Shown: one piece after another, positions 8,418 to 16,637 of the stretch
How positions within the stretch are numbered: the stretch's first letter is position 1
Layout: every line of letters starts with the position of its first letter
From: Ruoffia tabacinasalis
GTDB lineage: Bacteria > Bacillota > Bacilli > Lactobacillales > Aerococcaceae
DNA: 64,000 nt
Assembly: GCF_042652985.1 (NCBI RefSeq)
Contig: NZ_JBHSHQ010000027.1
Coordinates: forward strand, 1-64,000
Direction: 5' to 3'
Notes under the pieces: generated by a model
Told to the model about the DNA's origin: nothing
Seen by the model: the letters and a program-made list of their open reading frames with translations, nothing else
Databases searched by the model: none
Program-made: the position numbers and the translations under genes

Positions 8418-8469
8418 TTTTTTAAATAAATTTAACCAGCTTGTTTTTTAAATAAATATAACCAGCTAT
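8418..8469. repeat. Two tandem 26-bp repeats upstream of the cop promoter
   Basis: The unit at 8418-8443 is repeated at 8444-8469. Each has a TTTTTTAAATAAA run, then T/A-TTAACCAGCT or TATAACCAGCT, and the two copies differ by one base in the shared core. The block sits just upstream of the -35 hexamer, between the copper operon and the decayed gene. It could be an upstream AT element, a second regulator's site, or an insertion scar. Confidence 0.6.
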
Positions 8470-8505
8470 TATTGCCTTTGTTTTCCTATCTTTACCCAAT
8501 ACTAA

Positions 8506-9227
8506 TTATAAGGTTACCATATTCTCTAGGGTAATCACTTCTTCGGGTACTCCTCTTTCAAGTGCGTAGCTGGTCATCACTGATGCTTCAGCAACCACTT
8601 CACTTCCCCTTGACATCCTGTCATGATTAATTTAATACCAGGATTCTTCCTATATAATTCAATCGCTTTGTTTACTCGACTAGCTAATAATGCCGTAACC
8701 CTTCTCCCATCTAATCCCGCCCCAAGAACCACGAGATAATCATGATATGGTTTGGAAAAGTGCATTAAATTCAATACCGTTCTTATCAAATATAGATTGA
8801 TAATTAAAAGAAAGAAAACAATTAAGAAAAAAATATAAATATAAACCGTATTAAAAATCGTACGCTCTGTGAAATCTGAAACCATCGGCCACACCATTAT
8901 GTAAAATATTAAGCCCGCAGAATATAATGAAGAAAAAATATTATGAAACTTAAACCCTTCACGTCTAACTAGCAATATCCCACTATAGGTAAAGCCAACG
9001 TTAATCCTTAATGACCCTATTAATAAGATAGCTAATAACATTATGGCTAAACCAATTAAAATTGCCAACTGCTCATACATCACCAATAGATAAAATAATA
9101 ATAAAGCTAAACATAGGGCAAAAGCGAGAAAGAAAACGCCTTAGGCTCATCTTCCTGGTTCTTTATACCAAATATAAATAAATATAAGTCCCGTAACCAC
9201 TACAGAAAGTGATATAGTTAAAAACAT
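8506..9227 (-). pseudogene. Decayed YdcF/SanA-type (DUF218) membrane protein gene
   Basis: From ATG 9227 the frame gives a hydrophobic segment MFLTISLSVVVTGLIFIYIW, then two in-frame stops (TGA, then TAA two codons later). The same frame resumes as GVFFLAFALCLALL and runs through several membrane spans to the DUF218 start YLVVLGAGLDGRRVTALLAS and IKLIMTGCQGE. Near 8604 the frame shifts. Restoring one missing A there would give GEDEVVAEASVMTSYALERG, as expected for the family, but this continuation stops at 8506 after ITLENMVTL, well short of a full domain. Intact relatives are membrane-anchored DUF218 proteins linked to envelope functions. The shorter open frame 8577-9086 starts at TTG and is only its central part. 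Confidence 0.75.
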
Positions 9228-9398
9228 CCTGCCGCCCGCTTTTATATTTATTTTTTTGATAATTTATATACTTCATTATTTTAATATATACATGCTTTTG
9301 CAACTAAAAATTCTTTGTTAAACTACTAACTCTCAAACTTGTCAACATCGCATTCTAAGTGTATACTTTTATCTTAATTACACTCACCAATTTATTAT

Positions 9399-9427
9399 TT
9401 AACAATTTAAGAAACTATGGTTATAAT
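9399..9427 (+). promoter_or_regulatory. Promoter of yebC
   Basis: TTAACA (9399-9404), a 17-base spacer and TATAAT (9422-9427), 36 bases upstream of the yebC start. The match is good (5/6 and 6/6). No operator-like symmetry was noted. Confidence 0.7.
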
Positions 9428-9462
9428 AATATAAGATAAACTAAGAAAGAGAAGTGAAGTTA

Positions 9463-10176
9463 ATGGGACGTAAATGGATGAATATCAGAGAAAAAAAAGC
9501 GAAGCAAGACCAAGATACTTCCCGTGTCTATGCGAAGTTTGGTATTGAAATCTATGCAGCAGCAAAATCAGGTGAACCTGATCCCGATTTAAACCAAAAA
9601 CTAAAATTTGCGATTGAACGTGCAAAGACTTATGATGTACCTAAACATATTATCGATCGCGCTGTGGATAAAGCAAAAGGATCAGATGACGAGCAATTCC
9701 AAGAATTACGTTATGAAGGCTTCGGTCCAAGTGGTTCAATGATTATCGTTGATGCCTTAACGAATAATGTAAATCGTACTGCTGGAAATGTCCGCTCTTT
9801 ATACGGTAAAAACGGTGGAAACATGGGTGTCAGTGGCTCAGTAAGTTATTTATTTGATAACACAGCTGTGTTTGTAATTGCAAATCAAGATGCAGAAGAA
9901 GTAATGATGGCTTTACTCGAAGCTGATGTTGACGTCCGTGACGTTCAACAAGAAGATGACCAAGTCGTTGTTTATGGTGAACCAACAAATTTCAGCCATA
10001 TTAAAGACGCACTTGAAGCATTTGGAATTGATAAGTTCGAAGTTGCTGAATTAGAAATGCTTCCTAAATCAGAAGTATCACTTGGGGAAGATGATTTAGC
10101 TCAGTTTGAAAAACTCATTGATGCACTTGAAGATGACGAGGATGTTCAGAAGGTTTATCATAACGTAGATCTATAA
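9463..10176 (+). CDS. yebC: YebC/PmpR-family protein (translation/transcription factor)
   Basis: A 237-residue cytosolic protein that starts MGRKWMNIREKKAKQD and continues with the family signatures RVYAKFGIEIYAAAK and GFGPSGSMIIVDALTNN. The annotated ATG (9463) is preferred over an ATG three codons upstream because the family begins MGRKW and a GAAGTGAAG purine stretch precedes it. Family members have been described as transcriptional regulators and more recently as ribosome-associated factors that relieve stalling at proline runs; which applies here is not evident. It is followed 28 bases later by the peroxidase gene. Confidence 0.93.
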   Translation: MGRKWMNIREKKAKQDQDTSRVYAKFGIEIYAAAKSGEPDPDLNQKLKFAIERAKTYDVPKHIIDRAVDKAKGSDDEQFQELRYEGFGPSGSMIIVDALTNNVNRTAGNVRSLYGKNGGNMGVSGSVSYLFDNTAVFVIANQDAEEVMMALLEADVDVRDVQQEDDQVVVYGEPTNFSHIKDALEAFGIDKFEVAELEMLPKSEVSLGEDDLAQFEKLIDALEDDEDVQKVYHNVDL

Positions 10177-10204
10177 GATAACTTTAATTAGAGAAGGAGA
10201 TATT

Positions 10205-10675
10205 ATGCCACTACCTGACTTTTCACTTATTCGAAGCAATGGTGATCCCTATCGATTGAATGATTACAATAATCACGTTTTATTGATTGTGAATACTGCC
10301 ACACAATGTGGTCTCAATTCCCAATTCGAAGAGCTAGAAGCACTTTACCAAGAATTCAAAGAACAAGATTTTACCGTCATTGGCTTTCCGAGCAATCAAT
10401 TTAAACAAGAAGATCAAACCAATGATTCTATGGCAGAAAGTTGTGAGATTAATTTTGGTGTGACGTTTCCATTGAATGAATTAGTGAATGTCAATGGGAA
10501 GAACGCTGAGCCTGTGTTCCAATGGTTAAAACAAGAAAAAGGCGGCTTACTTAACAATGATATTAAATGGAATTTCACAAAATTTTTAATTGACCGTCAA
10601 GGTAAGGTAGCAAAAAGATATCCACCAACAACTAAACCTATAAGTTTCAAAAAAGATATTCAAGAACTGTTATAA
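10205..10675 (+). CDS. Glutathione peroxidase-family thiol peroxidase
   Basis: A 156-residue thioredoxin-fold peroxidase (BsaA/BtuE type) that reduces hydrogen or lipid peroxides. The peroxidatic Cys35 lies in NTATQCGLNSQF. The partner residues are in GFPSNQFKQED (Gln) and KWNFTKFLID (Trp, Asn). The family usually has a Cys in GFPCNQF; here it is Ser, so a two-cysteine mechanism using that position is not available. In Gram-positives the reductant is more often thioredoxin than glutathione. AGAAGGAG precedes the start. It is co-directional with yebC. Confidence 0.92.
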   Translation: MPLPDFSLIRSNGDPYRLNDYNNHVLLIVNTATQCGLNSQFEELEALYQEFKEQDFTVIGFPSNQFKQEDQTNDSMAESCEINFGVTFPLNELVNVNGKNAEPVFQWLKQEKGGLLNNDIKWNFTKFLIDRQGKVAKRYPPTTKPISFKKDIQELL

Positions 10676-10681
10676 ATATTT

Positions 10682-10720
10682 AAAAGGCCGTCTCAAACCT
10701 CTTCGTTTGGAACGGCCTTT
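10682..10720. terminator. Bidirectional terminator between the peroxidase and CBS genes
   Basis: Arms AAAGGCCGT and ACGGCCTTT flank a loop that itself contains CAAAC/GTTTG. T-rich ends occur on both strands. It lies between convergent genes. Confidence 0.85.
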
Positions 10721-10729
10721 CTCTATATC

Positions 10730-11377
10730 TTAATTTGGTTTTTTTGTTACTGATTTAACTTCATAACCACGCTTTTCAATAGCTTGAACTAAATTATCCA
10801 CTCTATCTGTATTCACACTGATGACAATTCGAATTGAATTCTCAAGATGATAGTAAACAATCATATGAGTTAGGTTATTATCTGACTCAACTAAGGCATC
10901 ACCAATTTCTTCAATCACACCTTCACGGTCTTTGTCTAACTCAACAACTATAGTCGTCCCAGGTTCGCGCGTTCCTGATATATCCACGAATGCATTAAAG
11001 ATATCTTTGTCTGTAATGACTCCGACTAATCTTTCGTTCTCTAAGACAACTAAGACACCTAAATTATTCTCAGACATAATTGTCGCTGCATGATCCAATA
11101 GTGTATCTGGATTTGCTGAGTGTAATTTTGTAGCCATAATATCTTCTGCAGTTGTTTTCTCTAATAAATAGTTAATTTCATTACGACTTAAACTTGTCGC
11201 GTTCGATGGTAAGTTACGATTAATTAAATCTTTAGTTACTAAACCAACAAGCTTGTCATTTTTTAAAACTGGTAGACGATTAATATCATGTTTACGTAAT
11301 AAATCTTGAGCCTCAGTCACAGAAGTCTGAGGTGTAATCGTAATTAATTCTGCTGTCATATAATCTTTTACGTACAT
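10730..11377 (-). CDS. CBS-domain protein, AcuB-like, last gene of the liv operon
   Basis: A 215-residue protein with a tandem CBS pair (about residues 1-60 and 75-132) and a C-terminal ACT-like segment (about 140-210). MYVKDYMTAELITI and VLENERLVGVITDKDIF are typical CBS strand-helix signatures. CBS pairs bind adenine nucleotides and ACT domains often bind amino acids, so a sensing role for BCAA uptake is a reasonable inference. It starts 2 bases after livF. Similar AcuB-like genes follow liv operons in streptococci, from general knowledge. Confidence 0.82.
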   Translation of the reverse strand: MYVKDYMTAELITITPQTSVTEAQDLLRKHDINRLPVLKNDKLVGLVTKDLINRNLPSNATSLSRNEINYLLEKTTAEDIMATKLHSANPDTLLDHAATIMSENNLGVLVVLENERLVGVITDKDIFNAFVDISGTREPGTTIVVELDKDREGVIEEIGDALVESDNNLTHMIVYYHLENSIRIVISVNTDRVDNLVQAIEKRGYEVKSVTKKPN

Positions 11378-11379
11378 TT

Positions 11380-12084
11380 TTATCCTCCTAAATATGCTTT
11401 TTGAACTTCATCACTTGCTAATAACTCTTCACCAGATCCAGATAAAACAACTTTACCCGTCTCTAACACGTAGCCTCGTGTAGCTATCTGCAATGCCATT
11501 TTAGCATTTTGTTCAATTAAAAGCACGGTTGTTCCCTGTTTTTGGATGGATTCAATGATACTAAAAATTTCTTTAATGAAAATGGGTGCAAGTCCCATCG
11601 ATGGCTCATCGAGTAATAATAATCTAGGTTTAGACATTAAAGCACGACCCATGGCTAACATCTGTTGCTCTCCACCAGATAAAGTTGAAGCGTCTTGTTT
11701 CAGACGTTCACTTAATACTGGGAATCGTTTATAAACGTTTTGTAAGTCTTGTTCGATTTGATCTTTATCCTTACGTAAAAACGCACCTAATTCTAAATTT
11801 TCTTTAACACTTAAGCCTTTAAATACGTGACGGCCTTCGGGTACTTGAGAAATTCCAGCTTCAACAATCTTTTTAGGTGAATATTTCTCTAAGTTTTTAC
11901 CTTCGTATTCAACCGATCCACCAGCAGCTTTAACTAAACCAGAAATTGTTCTAAGAATCGTCGATTTACCTGCTCCATTGGCTCCAATTAAAGTAACGAT
12001 TTCACCTTCATTAACTTCAAAACTCACGTTACGAACCGCGTTAATCATTCCATAGTTTACTTGGAGATTATTTACTTTTAACAT
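11380..12084 (-). CDS. livF: Branched-chain amino acid ABC transporter ATP-binding protein LivF
   Basis: A 234-residue ATPase with Walker A GANGAGKST, signature LSGGEQQMLAMGRAL, Walker B LLLLDEPSMGLAP and an H-loop replaced by LLIEQN, as in LivF proteins. It powers import with LivG and pairs with LivH/LivM. Its start overlaps the livG stop by one base. The IEQN in place of a His switch is a family trait. Confidence 0.95.
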   Translation of the reverse strand: MLKVNNLQVNYGMINAVRNVSFEVNEGEIVTLIGANGAGKSTILRTISGLVKAAGGSVEYEGKNLEKYSPKKIVEAGISQVPEGRHVFKGLSVKENLELGAFLRKDKDQIEQDLQNVYKRFPVLSERLKQDASTLSGGEQQMLAMGRALMSKPRLLLLDEPSMGLAPIFIKEIFSIIESIQKQGTTVLLIEQNAKMALQIATRGYVLETGKVVLSGSGEELLASDEVQKAYLGG

Positions 12085-12860
12085 TAACTATCCCCTCCTA
12101 AGTATGCACGAACAACATCTTCGTTTGATTGAATTTCTTTCGGTGTACCTTCAGCAATCAATCGTCCATATTCCAGTACATAAATTCTTTGGCAAATATC
12201 CATAACTAGAGACATATCGTGTTCTATTAACACAATCGTCAAGTTAAATTGCTCACGGATTTGTGCAATTAATGATGTTAAATCTGCGGTTTCATTCGGA
12301 TTCATTCCGGCTGCTGGCTCATCTAAGAATAAGATTTTGGGTTTAGTTGCTAACGCACGTACAATTTCTAAACGTCTTTGTTGCCCATAAGCTAAGTTTC
12401 TCGCTTTATCATTAGCATGTTTAGCCAAATCAAAGATTGAAAGCAACTCAAAAGCTTCCTCACGCATATTTTTTTCTGTTTCATAATAAGCAGATGTTCT
12501 AAAAATACTTGAGAACATAGAATTCCCATCTTCTCGGTGCATCGCTACTTGAACATTTTCAAGTACAGTCATATCTGGGAATAAGCGAATGTTTTGGAAT
12601 GTTCTTGCTAGGCCCATTCCGTTAATTTTATCTGGTCGCTTACCATTTAGTTCTTTCATTTCGTCATCAACTTTTAATTTAATTGTTCCTTCTGTTGGTT
12701 TATATACGCCAGTTAAAAGGTTGAAGAATGTTGTCTTCCCTGCTCCGTTAGGGCCAATTAATCCAACTAATTCACCCTCGTTCAACTCTAAGGAAACATT
12801 TGATACGGCTGCTAATCCACCGAAGTTTTTTGTTAATTTATCGACTTCTAATAGACTCAT
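12084..12860 (-). CDS. livG: Branched-chain amino acid ABC transporter ATP-binding protein LivG
   Basis: A 258-residue ATPase with Walker A GPNGAGKTT, signature LAYGQQRRLEIVRAL (the LivG variant of LSGGQ), Walker B ILFLDEPAAGMNP and H-loop IEHDM. It lies between livM (4-base overlap) and livF (1-base overlap), so translation is coupled. Confidence 0.95.
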   Translation of the reverse strand: MSLLEVDKLTKNFGGLAAVSNVSLELNEGELVGLIGPNGAGKTTFFNLLTGVYKPTEGTIKLKVDDEMKELNGKRPDKINGMGLARTFQNIRLFPDMTVLENVQVAMHREDGNSMFSSIFRTSAYYETEKNMREEAFELLSIFDLAKHANDKARNLAYGQQRRLEIVRALATKPKILFLDEPAAGMNPNETADLTSLIAQIREQFNLTIVLIEHDMSLVMDICQRIYVLEYGRLIAEGTPKEIQSNEDVVRAYLGGDS

Positions 12861-13828
12861 GAAACTGCCTCCTTATCTTTACTTCCAAATAATCTGTCCA
12901 CGATACTACCAAATTTGAATTCCCAAGTTCCTAATAACCCTCCTGGGCGGAAAATCATAATTAGCACTAAGGCAACGGCATAAATAACCATACGCAATTG
13001 ACCATAGTCTTGAAGGAATAAGTTAAGTAATCCTAATAATATCGCAGCAATGAAAGTACCAGTGTAACTACCAATACCACCAAATACGACAATGATTAAT
13101 ACATCAATTGAACGGTTAAATGTATAATCACTTGGCGTTACGATACCAATGAATGTCGCTTGAAGTGACCCACCAACAGCTGCCGTCATTGCTCCAATAA
13201 CAAAAGCCATAACTTTATATTTAGTAACACTCACTCCCATGGCCTCAGCAGCAATTTCGTTTTGATTGATTGCTAAAGTGGCACGTCCACTACTACTATA
13301 TGTATAACATACAATAATCGTTACAATGATAATTAAGAAGATATAAACTAACTCCCAAGTTGTTACTAATGGAATACCACTGATACCTGCTGGACCATTT
13401 GTAATATCACGTAAATTATTAATTAGAACACGGATAATCTCACTAACACCAAGTGTTGCGATAGCTAAGTAATCACCCTTCAGTCTTAAAGTAGGGACAC
13501 CAACTAATAATGCCACGATCATTGCAATGACCATTCCGACTGCAATCCCAACAAATAAACCTAATGTACTATTGTCCATTTCTTTTGTAAAGATGGCAGC
13601 TGAATAAGCTCCAATAGCAATAAAACCGGCATGTCCTAATGAGAATTGACCGGCGACTCCTAAGATAAGGTTTAAACCTGCTGCATAAATAACGTTCAAC
13701 ATAATTGTCATCAATGTAATTCGGTAGAATGGATTAATAACGCCTGTTGAAGTTAGAAAGTAGATTGCCGCAAAACCAAAGAGCGCTAGCGCTAACCATG
13801 ATATACTTCGTAAATGTATTCTTTGCAT
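12857..13828 (-). CDS. livM: Branched-chain amino acid ABC transporter permease LivM
   Basis: A 323-residue polytopic membrane protein with 8-10 hydrophobic spans. It has the LivM-type motifs NLILGVAGQFSLGHAGFIAI and VPTLRLKGDYLAIATLG. It forms the channel with LivH. It starts 8 bases after livH and overlaps livG. It uses a long basic/polar C-terminal tail (DRLFGSKDKEAVS). Confidence 0.95.
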   Translation of the reverse strand: MQRIHLRSISWLALALFGFAAIYFLTSTGVINPFYRITLMTIMLNVIYAAGLNLILGVAGQFSLGHAGFIAIGAYSAAIFTKEMDNSTLGLFVGIAVGMVIAMIVALLVGVPTLRLKGDYLAIATLGVSEIIRVLINNLRDITNGPAGISGIPLVTTWELVYIFLIIIVTIIVCYTYSSSGRATLAINQNEIAAEAMGVSVTKYKVMAFVIGAMTAAVGGSLQATFIGIVTPSDYTFNRSIDVLIIVVFGGIGSYTGTFIAAILLGLLNLFLQDYGQLRMVIYAVALVLIMIFRPGGLLGTWEFKFGSIVDRLFGSKDKEAVS

Positions 13829-13836
13829 GTTCTCAC

Positions 13837-14715
13837 CTAAACTTTCTCTTTAACATTCTTACCAAACAACCCTGAAGGAAGTACCAGTAAGATAACAATT
13901 AATAATCCATAAACTACGGCATCTTTATACATTGATCCACCCATGAAAGTAACAATTGTTTCTAGAATACCAATGACATATCCACCAACCATTGCTCCAG
14001 GAATTGACCCAACGCCTCCAACAACGGCAGCTACGAAGGCTTTTAGACCTAAAGCTGTACCCATACCTGGAGAGATTGAATTATAATAAACACCAACTAG
14101 GACACCGGCAATACCTGCAAGTCCTGAACCTAAGGCGAATGTAAAGGAAATAACGCGGTTCACATCAATCCCCATTAATTGTGACGCTTCTGAGTCTACG
14201 GCAACAGCTCGCATTGCTTTCCCCATTTTTGAACGTTGAACAATTATATACAGTAAGATCATTAAGATCACTGTAATAGCAAATACTAAAATTTGTTTAG
14301 AGTTAATTACAATATTACCTATACGATAGATTGAAGTCTCAAGTGGTGACGGAAAAGCTCTAACTTCCGGACCTAAGAAATAAATCATAGTATTCTGTAG
14401 AAAATAAGACACACCAATAGCTGTAATCAAAGAAGCTACTCGAGTTGAATTACGTAAAGGCTTATATGCAACACGTTCAATTACGACTCCTAAAATTGCA
14501 CAAAATATCATAGCAATTAACATTGCTAAGAATAAGTTCATCTCTAAAACTGTGACTAAGTAATACCCTACAAAGGCACCCATCATAAATATATCGGCAT
14601 GTGCAAAGTTAATTAGTTTAATCGTACCATATACCATTGTATAACCTAAGGCCATCAATGCATATATACTACCTAAAGCAACACCATTTACTAGTTGCTG
14701 CAAAAATAGTTGCAT
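13837..14715 (-). CDS. livH: Branched-chain amino acid ABC transporter permease LivH
   Basis: A 292-residue permease with about eight spans, starting MQLFLQQLVNGVALGSIYAL and carrying GYTMVYGTIKLINFAHAD, the LivH signature. It is the first gene of livHMGF-cbs. It has its own consensus promoter (14756-14784) and is separated from livJ1 by a terminator, so permease and ATPase expression is independent of the livJ1 attenuator. AGAAAGGAA precedes the start. Confidence 0.95.
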   Translation of the reverse strand: MQLFLQQLVNGVALGSIYALMALGYTMVYGTIKLINFAHADIFMMGAFVGYYLVTVLEMNLFLAMLIAMIFCAILGVVIERVAYKPLRNSTRVASLITAIGVSYFLQNTMIYFLGPEVRAFPSPLETSIYRIGNIVINSKQILVFAITVILMILLYIIVQRSKMGKAMRAVAVDSEASQLMGIDVNRVISFTFALGSGLAGIAGVLVGVYYNSISPGMGTALGLKAFVAAVVGGVGSIPGAMVGGYVIGILETIVTFMGGSMYKDAVVYGLLIVILLVLPSGLFGKNVKEKV

Positions 14716-14755
14716 AATAAAATTCCTTTCTTGTTAAAATTTAATAATTTATAAG

Positions 14756-14784
14756 AGTATAATATAGACTTTCTAATTTTACAA
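14756..14784 (-). promoter_or_regulatory. Promoter of livHMGF-cbs
   Basis: TTGTAA (14779-14784), a 17-base spacer and TATACT (14756-14761) on the minus strand, about 40 bases before the livH start. The palindrome AACCGGTT lies just upstream of the -35 and could be an operator. No leader ORF fits in the short 5' UTR. Confidence 0.75.
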
Positions 14785-14928
14785 CCGGTTTTCTTAAATA
14801 AATTAGCTTTTCTCTAATAATTCCAATTAAAAACAAATGTAACCGTTTCATTTTTCTGTCTTTATCCTTTTTAAACTACACTTCTACAAATTATATATTT
14901 TATTGAATGTTTCTAATTTAATTCTAAT

Positions 14929-14974
14929 AAAAAGACTGTAAGCTAATAACAAACATGTTAATAGCTTACAGTTT
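14929..14974 (-). terminator. Terminator after livJ1
   Basis: Arms ACTGTAAGCTA and TAGCTTACAGT, followed on the minus strand by CTTTTTATT. It separates livJ1 from livHMGF. Confidence 0.85.
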
Positions 14975-14992
14975 ATGTCTTAAAACGTGTTG

Positions 14993-16156
14993 CTATTCAC
15001 CCACATTAACAGCTTCTACGTTTGCAACTTCACCATTTGTTAATTGCAACATTAAAACTTCTTTAACTGGGTTATGATCTTCGTCAATTGAGAACGTACC
15101 CGTTAACCCATTAAATGTTTCCGTCGCTGCTAAAGCATCTGTAACTGCTTGACGATCAGCTGATCCCGCACGCTCAACAGCATCTAATAATAACATTGTC
15201 GCATCATAACTTAATACTGCGAATTGATCTGCTTGTTTACCATATTCTTCTTCAAACTTTGTTAAGAAAGCTTGTAAGTCTTCATCTTCACTTAATGGAG
15301 AATAGTGAGCTGTATAGTAAACATCGTTTACGTTACTTGCTCCTGCTAAGTCAACCAAAGTTTGGTTACCTAAACCATCTCCTCCGACAATCGGTTGTGT
15401 AATTCCTAATTCACGTGCTTGTTTAATTAATAAACCAACTTCTGTATAGTAACCAGGTACATAAAGTACATCAAACTCTTGAGATAGTAATGATGTTAAC
15501 GATGCTGTAAAATCAGTATCGCCTGATTGGAATGATTCAGTTGTAACAACTTGTCCTCCTAAAGCTTCAAACTCTTCAGTAAATGCCTGCTCTAGCCCTG
15601 TCGCATAGTCCGTAGATTGGTCAACGAATAATGCTGCTGTTTGTGCACCTAATGTTTCCGTAACATATGTTGCTGCCGCACGGCCTTGGAATGCATCTTC
15701 AAATGCTACACGGAATAAATACTCAAACACATCTCCATTATCGTCTAATGTCATACCATTCCCCGTTGCTGCTGGTAAAATTGCTGGAACTGCTGCTTCT
15801 TGAATGACTGGAATTTGTGCGTTAGAGTCACCTGTTGTTGCTGGTCCTACAATTCCGACAACGTCTTCAGATGCTAATCGCTGAGCAACTGAAGCAGCTT
15901 CAGTTAAATCTGATGTATTATCATACTCTACGTATTCAACCTCACCACCTAATACTCCACCATTTTCATTTACTTCTTTAACTGCTAATTTTGCCGCCTC
16001 TGACATGGGTGTTCCGTAAGCCGCTGCATCTCCAGTTAATTCAAAGTTTCCACCGATTTTTACAGTATCTTGCGCTAATACTTGACCTGCTCCTAATAAA
16101 CTCGACCCGACTGCTAATCCTGTTAATAAAGACAACGCTAATTTTCTTAATTTCAT
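14993..16156 (-). CDS. livJ: Branched-chain amino acid-binding protein LivJ (paralogue 1)
   Basis: A 387-residue type I periplasmic-binding fold protein. The secretion signal MKLRKLALSLLTGLAVGSSL is followed by QVLAQDTVKIGGNFELTG. VKIG-x-x-x-E/L-(T/S)G is the usual LivJ start, and VVGIVGPATTGDSNAQIP is the ligand-loop region. There is no lipobox cysteine; the predicted cut is signal peptidase I at VLA-QD. GAGGAG precedes the start. It lies upstream of livHMGF and under a leader-peptide attenuator. Ligand preference among Ile, Leu and Val cannot be read directly, though the Ile-rich leader suggests isoleucine. Confidence 0.92.
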   Translation of the reverse strand: MKLRKLALSLLTGLAVGSSLLGAGQVLAQDTVKIGGNFELTGDAAAYGTPMSEAAKLAVKEVNENGGVLGGEVEYVEYDNTSDLTEAASVAQRLASEDVVGIVGPATTGDSNAQIPVIQEAAVPAILPAATGNGMTLDDNGDVFEYLFRVAFEDAFQGRAAATYVTETLGAQTAALFVDQSTDYATGLEQAFTEEFEALGGQVVTTESFQSGDTDFTASLTSLLSQEFDVLYVPGYYTEVGLLIKQARELGITQPIVGGDGLGNQTLVDLAGASNVNDVYYTAHYSPLSEDEDLQAFLTKFEEEYGKQADQFAVLSYDATMLLLDAVERAGSADRQAVTDALAATETFNGLTGTFSIDEDHNPVKEVLMLQLTNGEVANVEAVNVGE

Positions 16157-16187
16157 TTTGTACTCCTCCTCAAGAATAATTTTTCAA

Positions 16188-16229
16188 CAAAAAACCTGAC
16201 TTAGACAGATTATCTAGGTCAGGTTTTTT
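16188..16229 (-). terminator. Intrinsic terminator in the livJ1 leader (attenuator)
   Basis: Stem AAAAAACCTGAC / GTCAGGTTTTTT with an additional TAGA/TCTA pairing and a TTTTTT tail on the minus strand. It lies between the livJ1 leader ORF and the livJ1 start, about 30 bases from the coding start, so it must be bypassed for expression. Confidence 0.85.
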
Positions 16230-16360
16230 GGCTCACTTTAAAAAAGTGCATCAAATATTCCCACTCTAGATATCAATCTATGTGGGCATCAAAATAACTA
16301 GCACCTCATAGACACAAACAACCGAAGCCGTGTTTGCACCTAATCATTTAGCTACAAACA
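16230..16360 (-). promoter_or_regulatory. livJ1 leader RNA with alternative pairings
   Basis: Between the leader ORF and the terminator the RNA can form several competing stems. GTGTTTG at the ORF stop pairs with CAAACAC, which can instead pair with TGTTTG 10 bases on. TCTATGAGG (16304-16312) can pair with CCCACATAGA (16277-16286), which also forms the hairpin CCCAC/GTGGG (16260-16286). ATCTAG in that hairpin can pair with CTAGAT of the terminator arm. TTTGATGC occurs twice. The chain fits an attenuator; its polarity is not resolved by eye. Confidence 0.6.
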
Positions 16361-16417
16361 CTATCTAATGATAATGCTAATAATAATATTTTGAACGTTT
16401 AATACACTTTTCTTCAT
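16361..16417 (-). CDS. Isoleucine-rich leader peptide of livJ1 (18 aa)
   Basis: ATG 16417 to TAG 16361-16363 encodes MKKSVLNVQNIIISIIIR. Codons 11-17 are ATT ATT ATT AGC ATT ATC ATT, so six of seven are isoleucine, just before the stop. A ribosome binding site AGAGGGA lies 6 bases upstream, and a consensus promoter is 33 bases upstream of the start. It is followed by alternative RNA stems and a terminator before livJ1. This is the architecture of a ribosome-mediated attenuator responding to charged tRNA-Ile. The peptide itself need have no function. Confidence 0.78.
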   Translation of the reverse strand: MKKSVLNVQNIIISIIIR

Positions 16418-16449
16418 GTGATTCCCTCTTATCTTTTGTTGTTAGATTT

Positions 16450-16478
16450 ATAATAAACGATTAATTAGATTAAGTCAA
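16450..16478 (-). promoter_or_regulatory. Promoter of the livJ1 leader
   Basis: TTGACT (16473-16478), a 17-base spacer and TATTAT (16450-16455), each 5/6 to consensus, on the minus strand. It is placed for a transcript start near 16443, which includes the whole leader ORF. Confidence 0.8.
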
Positions 16479-16525
16479 CAATTATTTAACTATAATCTCA
16501 TTTACTTTTCATATAATAGTGAAAT

Positions 16526-16553
16526 TTGCTAAGTTATACTCATATAGTATACT
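16526..16553 (+). promoter_or_regulatory. Promoter of the 2-hydroxyacid dehydrogenase gene
   Basis: TTGCTA (16526-16531), a 16-base spacer and TATACT (16548-16553). It is divergent from the livJ1 leader promoter about 50 bases away. The 5' UTR of about 75 bases shows no leader ORF. Confidence 0.6.
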
Positions 16554-16637
16554 TTATATTAATTATTTCTTTAAAAAACAGTTTTTATATGTTTAAATAA
16601 GAATATTATTAAAATTTTAATTTAAGGGAGTTTGAAA

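Noticed and set aside
8577..9086. A stand-alone 169-residue membrane protein starting at TTG.
   Set aside because: In-frame coding resemblance continues both upstream (past two stops) and downstream (in another frame), so it is the middle of a broken gene.
16230..16360. Known metabolite riboswitch (for example THF or lysine) in the livJ1 leader.
   Set aside because: No signature of those classes; the adjacent Ile-rich ORF gives a better explanation.
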